A DNA stretch of 64,000 nucleotides from assembly GCA_035501735.1 (NCBI GenBank), contig DATJVR010000094.1, positions 1 to 64,000 of the forward strand. Direction: 5' to 3'. Shown here piece by piece: positions 1 through 6,996 of the stretch (the stretch's first letter is position 1; the number at the start of each line of letters is the position of its first letter). Below the pieces are notes generated by a model. That model made no database searches. It had not been told where the DNA came from and saw only the letters and a list, made by a program, of their open reading frames with translations. Both the position numbers and the translations under genes were made by a program. This stretch comes from PNAI01 sp035501735 (GTDB lineage: Bacteria; Pseudomonadota; Alphaproteobacteria; Rhizobiales; Xanthobacteraceae).

Positions 1-145
1 TCCAAAACTCACATCAACGAAAAGCGGAATTGTCGCCATGGCTGCATCGATACAATTGGCATAGGCCACACGCCGGCATCGATGATAAAACACCCATCAG
101 CAGACTTGGCTTGACCGAGAACAACCTCTTGAGGCTCCACACCTA

Positions 146-194
146 GAGCATGATCCCGAAAAGTGGGAACCGGCTTTCGGACAAGATCATGCGC
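146..194. repeat. Rhizobiales palindromic intergenic repeat, copy 1
   Basis: This is an imperfect palindrome. It opens with GCATGATCCCGAAAAGTGGG and closes with TTTCGG...GATCATGC, so the outer GCATGATC/GATCATGC arms pair. From memory, this motif recurs between genes in Bradyrhizobium, Rhodopseudomonas and Mesorhizobium genomes. A half copy lies at 46272-46302. It sits just past the 3' end of usg and may act as a transcript-end hairpin or be a passive repeat. I see no assignable gene in bases 1-145. Confidence 0.6.
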
Positions 195-208
195 AAGAAA
201 ATCGAAAA

Positions 209-478
209 TCAATGCAGCTTGAACTCGCCGTCGAGCGCGCGGATCTCGGCCGGCTTGATCAACCGCGAATGCGCCACCTGCACCGAGTGCAGGATGCCGT
301 GCAGTGATTTCCGCCAGAATGTCAGGAAGCCGCGCAGCTCGGGGAATTCCGGGCAGAGATCGTATTCCTGCCAGATGTAAGTCTGCAGCAGCCACGGATG
401 ATCCGGCCTGCGGTAGAGGATTTGCGCGGTGGTCAGGCCGTAGCCACTGAGCTGCCGTTCAAAGTCTCGTCTCGACAT
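209..478 (-). CDS. usg: Usg family protein
   Basis: The 89-residue product matches the small alphaproteobacterial Usg family (named from the gene upstream of trpF in Caulobacter), with the segments GYGLTTAQILYRRPDHP, LLQTYIWQEYDL and HSVQVAHSRLIKPAE. Its biochemical role is unknown. I place the start at the ATG at 478 because GGAG lies just upstream and the family begins with a short polar stretch before the GYGLTT segment; the longer in-frame start at 547 adds 23 unrelated residues. The gene runs away from groESL, from which it is now separated by an insertion sequence. The target-site duplication of that element begins 135 bp upstream of its start, so the coding region is intact. Confidence 0.88.
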   Translation of the reverse strand: MSRRDFERQLSGYGLTTAQILYRRPDHPWLLQTYIWQEYDLCPEFPELRGFLTFWRKSLHGILHSVQVAHSRLIKPAEIRALDGEFKLH

Positions 479-580
479 AGCGAAGTCTCCGTCCAGATAC
501 TTGGTCCTCCTCACCAAGCAAACGTCTTGCCACCCCGATAATGTCATGACTCGCTGGTAAATAATTTGTTAAATCAATGA

Positions 581-612
581 CTTGGCAGCAACTTGGCTGC
601 CCTGCTAACAGC
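581..612 (+). promoter_or_regulatory. Displaced upstream half of the former groESL control region
   Basis: Removing the insertion sequence and one target duplication brings this stretch to within about 20 bp of the CIRCE operator. It holds two CTTGGC hexamers (581-586 and 592-597) that resemble the CTTG core of alphaproteobacterial RpoH/sigma70 -35 elements. This suggests that the native groESL -35 now lies 3 kb from its operator. The promoter assignment is inference. Confidence 0.35.
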
Positions 613-620
613 CTTAATCC
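613..620. repeat. Target-site duplication, left copy
   Basis: CTTAATCC directly precedes the left inverted repeat and recurs at 3658-3665 directly after the right one. An 8-bp duplication is what IS1595-family transposition is known to leave. The match is exact, which fits a fairly recent insertion. Confidence 0.92.
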
Positions 621-646
621 GGGGATTATAACCTTGACAAAGCAGG
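621..646 (+). repeat. Left terminal inverted repeat
   Basis: The 26 bases starting GGGGATTATAACC are the exact reverse complement of 3632-3657. The match stops at base 27. The transposase start codon is 40 bp further in. Confidence 0.95.
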
Positions 647-686
647 CCACAAGACCTAGATATTCCTCAACAAAAGGAATTAAGCC

Positions 687-1607
687 ATGTCTGCGAACCT
701 GCAAAACACCATATTTACTGATGAATCCAAGGCTCGTGAATGGCTTGAGGCTCGGGTTTGGCCGAATGGGCCTGTTTGTCCCCACTGCGGCAATGTCGAT
801 CAATCCAAGATCGGCGCATTGAAAGGGAAGGCGCATCGCGCCGGCCTCTACCAGTGCGCTGAGTGCCGCGAGCAATTCACGGTCACGGTCAAGACCGTTT
901 TCGAGCGCAGCAAAATCCCGCTCTCGAAATGGCTGGCGGCACTGTTCCTGCTGACTGCCTCAAAGAAAGGCATCAGCGCCCATCAAATTCATCGCTCACT
1001 TGGGGTCAGTTACAAGTCGAGTTGGTTCATGATGCATCGCCTGCGCGAAGCAATGCGCACTGGTGGTCTTGCTCCGATGGGAGGCCGAGGCTCCGTGGTT
1101 GAAGCAGACGAAACATACATTGGCCGCGTTGAAGGTGTCCCACTGAAGCGCGGTTTCACTCATAAGAACGCCGTGTTGGCGCTAGTTGAACGCGGCGGCA
1201 AAGCACGAACATTCCATATCGCACGAGCCGATATGAATACTGTTCACGCCATTATGGCCGAAAATATTGCACGCGAGTCTCAAGTGCATACAGATGAAAG
1301 CAACATTTACAAAATGGCGCCGTGGCGTTTTGCCAAGCACGAAACCATCAAACACTCAGCGGATGAATACGTGCGCGGTGATGTAACAACCAACACGGTT
1401 GAGGGTTATTTCTCGATCTTCAAGCGCGGCATGAAAGGCGTCTATCAACATTGCGCTGAAAAGCATCTTCACCGTTATCTTTCGGAATTCAATTTTCGCT
1501 ACAACAATCGCACCGCACTTGGCATCAGTGATCTGATGCGCGCCGAAACTCTCGCAGCTGCGATCAAAGGTAAGCGTTTAACTTATCGACGGCCTCACCA
1601 AGTCTGA
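687..1607 (+). CDS. IS1595-family (ISXO2-like) transposase
   Basis: The 306-residue protein has an N-terminal zinc ribbon (CPHC at 31-34 and CAEC at 57-60), a helix-turn-helix-like middle (about 95-120) and an ISXO2-like DDE nuclease domain. Candidate catalytic residues are D141 (in VEADETYIG), D203 (in HTDESNIY) and N236/E239 (in NTVEGYFS). It would cut and join the element's ends. An AAGGA ribosome site lies 8 bases before the ATG at 687. No frameshift or stop is seen, so it is probably active. Confidence 0.93.
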   Translation: MSANLQNTIFTDESKAREWLEARVWPNGPVCPHCGNVDQSKIGALKGKAHRAGLYQCAECREQFTVTVKTVFERSKIPLSKWLAALFLLTASKKGISAHQIHRSLGVSYKSSWFMMHRLREAMRTGGLAPMGGRGSVVEADETYIGRVEGVPLKRGFTHKNAVLALVERGGKARTFHIARADMNTVHAIMAENIARESQVHTDESNIYKMAPWRFAKHETIKHSADEYVRGDVTTNTVEGYFSIFKRGMKGVYQHCAEKHLHRYLSEFNFRYNNRTALGISDLMRAETLAAAIKGKRLTYRRPHQV

Positions 1608-1675
1608 TTTTTCCTTTCAAGCTCAACGATTCATCCGTTGGCGAAAACGCCGATGCTGATAGAATACGTCGTCAT

Positions 1676-2104
1676 ATGCGTAACTTTCTTCGGTTCATTT
1701 TGTTGATAGCCACTCTTGTCATTTCGGTGAATCAAACGCCGCAAGCAAGGGCTGACGTATGCACAAGATTCCCAGACGGGAGTCCAAGTCTTTCCTGTAA
1801 TGACCCACAATTTCCGAAATGTAGTTTTAATCCTCAACGACAGGATTGGGCGTGCATGCCAGATGCCCAACCGAATTATTGTTTGGTAACAAGTTCAGGC
1901 ACGCGGTGCGGAATGAGCAGAAACGATTGCTATGGGGCGATGGCCGCTTTGGTTGGTGCTGGTGTTGGGCCAGTCAACTGCGTTGTCAATAATCCTAACA
2001 ATCCACCACAGCCACTAGAGAAACCACAAAGACGGGGACTTGATTGCAGGACCGTATGCAGATGGCGCGGAACTAAGGAAGTTTGCAATACAGAGTGTGA
2101 TTAA
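1676..2104 (+). CDS. Cargo gene: secreted cysteine-rich protein of unknown function
   Basis: The 142-residue product starts with a clear signal peptide (basic MRNFLR, hydrophobic core, likely cleavage after QARA near residue 26). The mature part has about a dozen cysteines, including a CRTVCRW...CNTEC tail, so it is probably disulfide-bonded outside the cytoplasm. I recognise no family. It lies 68 bp after the transposase on the same strand and may be read from the same transcript; no good ribosome site is visible. Base use is AT-richer than the host. It converges on the next cargo gene across a T-rich spacer. Confidence 0.6.
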   Translation: MRNFLRFILLIATLVISVNQTPQARADVCTRFPDGSPSLSCNDPQFPKCSFNPQRQDWACMPDAQPNYCLVTSSGTRCGMSRNDCYGAMAALVGAGVGPVNCVVNNPNNPPQPLEKPQRRGLDCRTVCRWRGTKEVCNTECD

Positions 2105-2252
2105 ATTTTAAATTCTGGTTTTTAATTTTTTCCGTTTCACTCGTCGAGACTCATTGCTCTGTTTTGGTTTAATTTTTGTGCGATGCCGCGGGGGGCTTTT
2201 CGCCACAACATCAACAGCGCGCTCAAATCGCTGCCAAGCATCCTCGAACAGC

Positions 2253-3041
2253 TCAGTTTCTCGTTGCTTCGGCACCAATAGCCTCGCGCTCGATGCGTTG
2301 TATAGCGGCGATTTGGTCGCCTTCCCAAGTTGTGACCGCTGTTAGACGATTGCCTGCTCGCCTCTGCATGTCACGCGTTAGTGTGCGCTCAGATTCGACT
2401 AAAGCTACCACGGAAAGCGGTTGCTTGGCTTCGTATAGCGCTGCCATTTGTAGAAAAATAGCATCTTGTACGCGTGTTGCTGATTGGGTCAAAAATATTG
2501 CGACTGGGTCGCGCCCTGTAGCGGATATAAGCAAGTCTGGTGTTACTTCCGCCAATTCAGCGCTCACAATAGCATCTTCTTTGATGGCGGCGCGCTCACC
2601 GATCACTTGTTTGATTCGCTTTTTAGCATCTTCTTTAAATGTGCTTTCGACATGCTCTTGTGTAAGCAACAAAAAATCGTATAGGCGCAAAAGTAATGCT
2701 GTAAATCTCAACGCGGCGCGCGGTAATTCCGCGTCTCGCATATTGGGCGTTCTGATTACATTTTCGCTTTCATCGTACTCAGCGCCATATTCAACTAACA
2801 ATTCCTCAAATGCCTTTTGTCGGGTGCTCGTTGCGAAATCGACGCCGCAGGCTTCTAAATAGGGGATCGTTTGCCCATCATCTTCAAGTCGCGCAATTCC
2901 CGGCAATGTATCTCTCTTTATGACGTAAAAAGAGACCGCATCTCCATCGCTACGACGAAAAGGGGTACTTACCGCCAACCCGACTGGAACATCTTTGACG
3001 GAAACCTCATTGCAAAAGGCTCTGCAAAGTTCCTCCTTCAT
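2253..3041 (-). CDS. Cargo gene: DUF1828-like protein
   Basis: The 262-residue protein has an N-terminal segment (about 20-75: STPFRRSDGDAVSFYVI, ARLEDDGQTIPYLEACG) that reads like DUF1828, a domain common in mobile elements and in small defence or toxin-antitoxin-like pairs. The rest is mostly alpha-helical and polar with no recognised catalytic motif. Its ATG at 3041 overlaps the stop of the upstream gene by 4 bp (ATGA), so the two are translationally coupled and probably act together. It is transcribed opposite to the transposase. The family assignment is from memory of sequence pattern only. Confidence 0.6.
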   Translation of the reverse strand: MKEELCRAFCNEVSVKDVPVGLAVSTPFRRSDGDAVSFYVIKRDTLPGIARLEDDGQTIPYLEACGVDFATSTRQKAFEELLVEYGAEYDESENVIRTPNMRDAELPRAALRFTALLLRLYDFLLLTQEHVESTFKEDAKKRIKQVIGERAAIKEDAIVSAELAEVTPDLLISATGRDPVAIFLTQSATRVQDAIFLQMAALYEAKQPLSVVALVESERTLTRDMQRRAGNRLTAVTTWEGDQIAAIQRIEREAIGAEATRN

Positions 3042-3541
3042 AACAAGGTGCCTTTTTCGCGAATCTTGTATCGATCATAAGCAAAACGAATTGCGGCCGT
3101 TTCATCACCAATCTTGAATTTTGGGAATTTATTGGCCCGATGAAGCTTTTGCGGCCCTGGAATACGCTTAATCCATGGCCCTCGCATATAGCCATGCGAA
3201 AGCGTGTCTGCATTCACATGAGTCGCATGTGTATGCCAGCCTGGTTCGGTTGCGTGATATTCGTAAGTGCAAAGAATACGGAGTCCAATTGGACCCATCA
3301 CACCGAGTACGGCTTCGTATTTCTGCTTTGGTTCGTTGATGACGACGAGGACTTTGCACTCCGCACCAAGCGTTTCAAATGATATAACGCACCATCGAAA
3401 AGAATTGCCCAAAGCGTAAGCTGATCTCGCCATAGGAAAGTCGGCTTTAGGCACTTTGCCTGAACGCCACTGACCAACTTTGATGTTGCTCTTGGACGCG
3501 CGAACAATCTGCTTCAAGTGCAACACGATGATTTCCCCCAC
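3038..3541 (-). CDS. Cargo gene: protein of unknown function coupled to the DUF1828-like gene
   Basis: The product has 167 residues if the GTG at 3541 is used; the GTG at 3526 (162 residues) has a better-placed GGGGGA ribosome site and may be the true start. It has a beta-rich centre (CVISFETLGAECKVLVVI) and a His-rich stretch (HATEPGWHTHATHVNADT) that might bind metal or nucleic acid. I do not recognise the family. As first gene of the reverse-strand cargo pair, with its promoter region only about 90 bp from the right end of the element, it moves with the transposon as a unit. Confidence 0.55.
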   Translation of the reverse strand: MGEIIVLHLKQIVRASKSNIKVGQWRSGKVPKADFPMARSAYALGNSFRWCVISFETLGAECKVLVVINEPKQKYEAVLGVMGPIGLRILCTYEYHATEPGWHTHATHVNADTLSHGYMRGPWIKRIPGPQKLHRANKFPKFKIGDETAAIRFAYDRYKIREKGTLL

Positions 3542-3631
3542 AACCGTAGGGGGAAGTTATCACGTCGCTGCCTATCGTTCGATTACCGCTCCAAGAAACG
3601 CTGCCCTGTCCGGGCCTTACTACATCCTGTT

Positions 3632-3657
3632 CCTGCTTTGTCAAGGTTATAATCCCC
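3632..3657 (-). repeat. Right terminal inverted repeat
   Basis: Exact reverse complement of 621-646. It contains TATAAT at 3648-3653 reading towards groES, and its last base is 12 bp before the CIRCE operator. Confidence 0.95.
3648..3653 (+). promoter_or_regulatory. Possible hybrid groESL -10 element supplied by the IS end
   Basis: A perfect TATAAT inside the right inverted repeat faces groES. Transcription from it would start near 3660 and place CIRCE at the very start of the message, as in HrcA-controlled operons. The hexamer at the usual -35 distance (around 3624-3630) is a poor match, so strength is doubtful. The promoter call is inference from position. Confidence 0.35.
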
Positions 3658-3665
3658 CTTAATCC
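3658..3665. repeat. Target-site duplication, right copy
   Basis: CTTAATCC, identical to 613-620. Confidence 0.92.
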
Positions 3666-3669
3666 GCTA

Positions 3670-3696
3670 CTAGCACTCCGATTTGATGAGTGCTAA
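3670..3696 (+). promoter_or_regulatory. CIRCE operator of groESL (HrcA binding site)
   Basis: Two 9-base arms, CTAGCACTC and GAGTGCTAA, are separated by exactly 9 bases. Apart from the first base, which breaks the outermost pair, this is the standard CIRCE inverted repeat bound by the heat-shock repressor HrcA. It lies 139 bp before the groES start. Confidence 0.93.
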
Positions 3697-3835
3697 ATAA
3701 TTTCCGCGATCCTCTTGATCGCGAATAAAGGCCGCCTAGCTAGCGGCAGTGGAGGGGTCAGGCGGGGCGCAAGCTGCCGTTTGCGTTCTTCCGAAAACAA
3801 AATCGGATCAATCATTTAAGAGTAGGAGGCTTAGC

Positions 3836-4150
3836 ATGAAGTTTCGTCCGCTTCACGACCGCGTCGTCGTCGAGCGCATTGATGCCGAGGAAAAATCCAA
3901 GGGCGGCATCATCATCCCCGACACCGCGAAGGAAAAACCCTCGCAAGGCGAGATTATCGCCGTCGGCCCGGGCGGCCGCGACGAGGCCGGCAAGCTCATA
4001 CCGATCGACGTGAAGGTCGGCGACCGCATCCTGTTCGGCAAATGGTCGGGCACGGAAGTGAAAATCGACGGTGTCGAATACCTGATCATGAAGGAAAGCG
4101 ACATCATGGGCGTGATCGAGGACGTCGTGGCCAAGAAGAAGGCCGCGTAA
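3836..4150 (+). CDS. groES: Co-chaperonin GroES (Cpn10)
   Basis: The 104-residue protein caps the GroEL ring during ATP-driven protein folding in the cytoplasm. It has the Cpn10 start (KFRPLHDRVVVER), the mobile loop around residues 18-35 with the GroEL-binding GGIIIP, and the closing YLIMKESDIMGVIE. The start is the ATG at 3836, preceded by AGGAGG six bases upstream; the earlier in-frame ATG at 3749 adds 29 unrelated residues. groEL follows after 94 bp. Control by HrcA is indicated by the CIRCE upstream. Confidence 0.97.
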   Translation: MKFRPLHDRVVVERIDAEEKSKGGIIIPDTAKEKPSQGEIIAVGPGGRDEAGKLIPIDVKVGDRILFGKWSGTEVKIDGVEYLIMKESDIMGVIEDVVAKKKAA

Positions 4151-4244
4151 CTCGCACCAACCTTAACCATCACGGGCTGACGTTCGCGGCATTGCCGCGC
4201 GCATGGCGACGTGACGAAACCAAACTCAATCGGAGTGAATTCAA

Positions 4245-5876
4245 ATGGCAGCTAAGGAAGTTAGATTCTCGATCGATGCCCGCGATAGAATGCTGCGCGG
4301 CGTCGACATTTTGAACAACGCCGTCAAGGTGACGCTCGGCCCCAAGGGCCGCAACGTCGTGCTCGACAAGAGCTTCGGCGCGCCCCGCATCACCAAGGAC
4401 GGGGTCACGGTCGCCAAGGAAATCGAGCTTGAGGACAAGTTCGAGAACATGGGCGCCCAGATGGTGCGCGAGGTCGCGTCCAAGACCTCCGACATTGCCG
4501 GCGACGGCACCACCACGGCAACGGTTCTTGCCTCGGCGATCGTCAAGGAAGGCTCCAAGGCTGTCGCGGCCGGCATGAATCCGATGGATCTCAAGCGCGG
4601 CATCGATCTCGCGGTCGAAGCCATCGTCGAGGATCTCAAGAAGAATTCCAAGAAAGTCACATCAAACGCGGAAATTGCCCAGGTCGGCACCATCTCCGCC
4701 AACGGCGACCGCGAAATCGGCGACTTCCTTGCAAGAGCGATGGAAAAGGTCGGCAACGAGGGCGTGATTACGGTCGAGGAGGCGAAGAGCCTGGAGACCG
4801 AGCTCGACGTGGTCGAAGGCATGCAGTTCGACCGCGGCTACATCTCGCCCTATTTCATCACCAACGCCGACAAGATGCGCGTTGAGATGGAAGACCCCTA
4901 TATCCTCATCAACGAGAAGAAGCTCTCCGGATTGCAGGAACTGCTCCCGCTGCTTGAAGCCGTGGTGCAGTCCGGCAAGCCGCTGCTGATTATCGCCGAA
5001 GAGGTCGAGGGCGAGGCGCTGGCCACCCTCGTGGTCAACAAGCTGCGTGGCGGCCTCAAAGTCGCGGCCGTGAAGGCGCCGGGCTTCGGCGATCGCCGCA
5101 AGGCCATGCTGCAGGACATCGCCGTCCTGACCGGTGGCCAGGCGATCTCGGAAGACCTCGGCATCAAGCTCGAGAACGTCCAGCTCAACATGCTGGGCCG
5201 CGCCAAGAAGGTGATGATCGACAAGGAAAACACCACCATCGTCAACGGCGCCGGCAAGAAGAAGGACATCGAGGACCGTATCGCGCAGATCAAGGCGCAG
5301 ATCGAGGAGACGACGTCCGACTACGACAAGGAGAAGCTGCAGGAGCGGCTCGCCAAGCTCGCGGGCGGCGTCGCGGTGATCCGCGTCGGCGGCGCGACCG
5401 AGGTCGAGGTGAAGGAGCGCAAGGATCGCGTGGATGACGCCATGCACGCCACGCGCGCCGCGGTCGAGGAGGGCATCCTGCCCGGCGGCGGTGTTGCGTT
5501 GCTGCGCTCGATCGAAGCGATCAAGCGCGTCCGTACCGACAACGAGGACCAGAAGCACGGCATCGAGATCGTGCGTAAGGCTCTCTCGGCTCCGGCGCGG
5601 CAGATCGCGATCAATGCCGGCGAGGATGGCTCGGTCGTCGTGGGCAAGATCCTGGAGAAGGATCAATATACCTTCGGCTACGACGCCCAGGCCGGCGAAT
5701 ACGCCGACCTCGTCAAGAAGGGCATCATCGATCCGACCAAGGTCGTGCGCACGGCATTGCAGGACGCCTCCTCGGTCGCCGGCCTGCTGATCACCACCGA
5801 GGCGATGGTGGCGGAAGTTCCGAAGAAGCAGACGCCGATGCCGCCGATGCCTCCAGGCGGTGGCATGGACTTCTGA
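4245..5876 (+). CDS. groEL: Chaperonin GroEL (Cpn60)
   Basis: The 543-residue product is a full-length 60-kDa chaperonin, the ATP-dependent folding chamber that works with GroES. The ATP site motifs GDGTTTATVLA (about residues 86-96) and the late GGGVALLR are intact, as is the apical domain. The tail is PMPPMPPGGGMDF instead of the long GGM repeat of E. coli, as I recall for rhizobial GroELs. GGAG lies ten bases before the ATG. A strong terminator follows 29 bp after the stop. Confidence 0.98.
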   Translation: MAAKEVRFSIDARDRMLRGVDILNNAVKVTLGPKGRNVVLDKSFGAPRITKDGVTVAKEIELEDKFENMGAQMVREVASKTSDIAGDGTTTATVLASAIVKEGSKAVAAGMNPMDLKRGIDLAVEAIVEDLKKNSKKVTSNAEIAQVGTISANGDREIGDFLARAMEKVGNEGVITVEEAKSLETELDVVEGMQFDRGYISPYFITNADKMRVEMEDPYILINEKKLSGLQELLPLLEAVVQSGKPLLIIAEEVEGEALATLVVNKLRGGLKVAAVKAPGFGDRRKAMLQDIAVLTGGQAISEDLGIKLENVQLNMLGRAKKVMIDKENTTIVNGAGKKKDIEDRIAQIKAQIEETTSDYDKEKLQERLAKLAGGVAVIRVGGATEVEVKERKDRVDDAMHATRAAVEEGILPGGGVALLRSIEAIKRVRTDNEDQKHGIEIVRKALSAPARQIAINAGEDGSVVVGKILEKDQYTFGYDAQAGEYADLVKKGIIDPTKVVRTALQDASSVAGLLITTEAMVAEVPKKQTPMPPMPPGGGMDF

Positions 5877-5905
5877 GTCCGGCCGTTCGACCGCTATACG
5901 ATGCG

Positions 5906-5932
5906 AGAGGCCGCCTTCGGGCGGCCTCTTTG
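5906..5932 (+). terminator. Rho-independent terminator of groESL
   Basis: A perfect 10-bp stem (AGAGGCCGCC/GGCGGCCTCT) with a TTCG tetraloop and a short T run. Confidence 0.9.
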
Positions 5933-5984
5933 CATTTGCAGCGGGTCAAAGCGTATGTTTTGCCGCTTCGAACGGAGGGGGTCG

Positions 5985-6809
5985 ATGATGACACGTATCA
6001 TATCGTCACTCGCGATTGCAGGATTTGTCATATTGCCGCTTTCATTTCCCGCGCAAGCCGACTTGAAGACCGAGGTCGTCACAGTTGAGGTTCGTCCGGG
6101 TGTGACGATGCGGTATCTCGCGGTTACCGACAGCGCACCAGTCAAGGCGGCGCTCATTCTGCTCCCCGGCGGAAACGGGGCGCTAAAGATAACCCCCACC
6201 GGCGAGATGAGCGCGGATCTCGGTCTGAATTTTCTGATCCGTTCGCGCAACGAGTTTGCCCTTCAGGGCCTCTATGTTGCGGCACTCGATGCCGCCTCTG
6301 ACCAGCAAGCCGGCATGAATGGATTTGTCCGGCTTTCCCGCCAGCACGCCCAGGATATCGAAAAGATTTTATTCGACGTGAAGCAACGTACGAACGCGCG
6401 CCTCTGGCTCATCGGCACAAGTGCCGGCACGTTATCGGTCGCAAATGCGGCATCCCGGCTTGCTCAATCGCCGTCGCGCCCGTACGGCATCATATTGACG
6501 TCCACCCAAACCGCCATCGATCCGGGACATTGCGGCAAAACCGTTTACGACGCCCCACTCGTGGACATCAAAGGTCCTGTTCTCATTGTCTCGCATCGCG
6601 ATGACGGCTGCGCCTGCAGTCCCGGCGGCACGGCCGCGGGCGCCAAGCTCTTGAACGCGCTCTCTGGAGCATCCGCAAAAGAACATAAGATTTTCACCGG
6701 CGGCGATCCGCCCCTTTCATCGGCTTGCAACGCCCGCTCGCCTCACGGCTATTTCGGCATCGAAGCGAATGTCGTGAAAACCATTGCGGAGTGGATCGAG
6801 AACAACTGA
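5985..6809 (+). CDS. Exported alpha/beta-hydrolase-like protein
   Basis: The 274-residue protein begins with a signal peptide (MMTRIISSLAIAGFVILP..., cleavage likely after QADA-type residues near 26). It has an oxyanion segment ALILLPGGNG, a nucleophile elbow LIGTSAGTLS (Ser in GTSAG), an acid-region segment VLIVSHRDDGC and a late His in SPHGYFGIE, which together outline an alpha/beta-hydrolase triad. Substrate is unknown. I start at the first of two ATGs at 5985 because AGGGGG precedes it; the upstream in-frame ATG at 5901 lies inside the groEL terminator. It stands alone. Confidence 0.75.
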   Translation: MMTRIISSLAIAGFVILPLSFPAQADLKTEVVTVEVRPGVTMRYLAVTDSAPVKAALILLPGGNGALKITPTGEMSADLGLNFLIRSRNEFALQGLYVAALDAASDQQAGMNGFVRLSRQHAQDIEKILFDVKQRTNARLWLIGTSAGTLSVANAASRLAQSPSRPYGIILTSTQTAIDPGHCGKTVYDAPLVDIKGPVLIVSHRDDGCACSPGGTAAGAKLLNALSGASAKEHKIFTGGDPPLSSACNARSPHGYFGIEANVVKTIAEWIENN

Positions 6810-6898
6810 AAGGGGGAAATTCCGGACTGAAAATACGTACGACCACGAACGAGAGGTGCGCGTACTTCCGGCGTCACCCACTCATCGTGGCCGTCAAT

Positions 6899-6919
6899 CA
6901 GTGATGCAATGCATCACTG
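6899..6919. promoter_or_regulatory. Perfect 21-bp palindrome, possible operator
   Basis: Two 10-base arms (CAGTGATGCA and TGCATCACTG) flank a single central A. There is no T tract, so a protein-binding site is likelier than a terminator. It lies 78 bp before the DUF72 gene start. No regulator gene is adjacent, so the binding protein is unknown. Confidence 0.45.
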
Positions 6920-6996
6920 TCGACCAATATATGTACTCAATTATGAAACGCAACTATTACTCGCAAATCTGCTTAACATGGGTCGATGACAGCAAA

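Larger units (their letters stand above)
621..3657. mobile_element. IS1595-family element with three cargo genes
   Basis: The 3,037-bp element is bounded by perfect 26-bp inverted repeats (621-646 and 3632-3657) and an 8-bp target duplication. It holds a full-length ISXO2-like (IS1595) transposase at the left, then a forward gene for a secreted Cys-rich protein, then two overlapping reverse-strand genes that are not needed for transposition. Basic IS1595-family elements are around 1 kb, and some relatives are known to carry passenger genes. The interior is visibly AT-richer than the surrounding chromosome. Short AT-rich gaps (1608-1675, 2105-2252, 3542-3631) show no further genes. All four genes look open, so the element appears capable of movement. 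Confidence 0.93.

Noticed and set aside
9..395. 128-codon minus-strand frame overlapping usg
   Set aside because: It overlaps usg out of frame and translates through the palindromic repeat; no family is visible.
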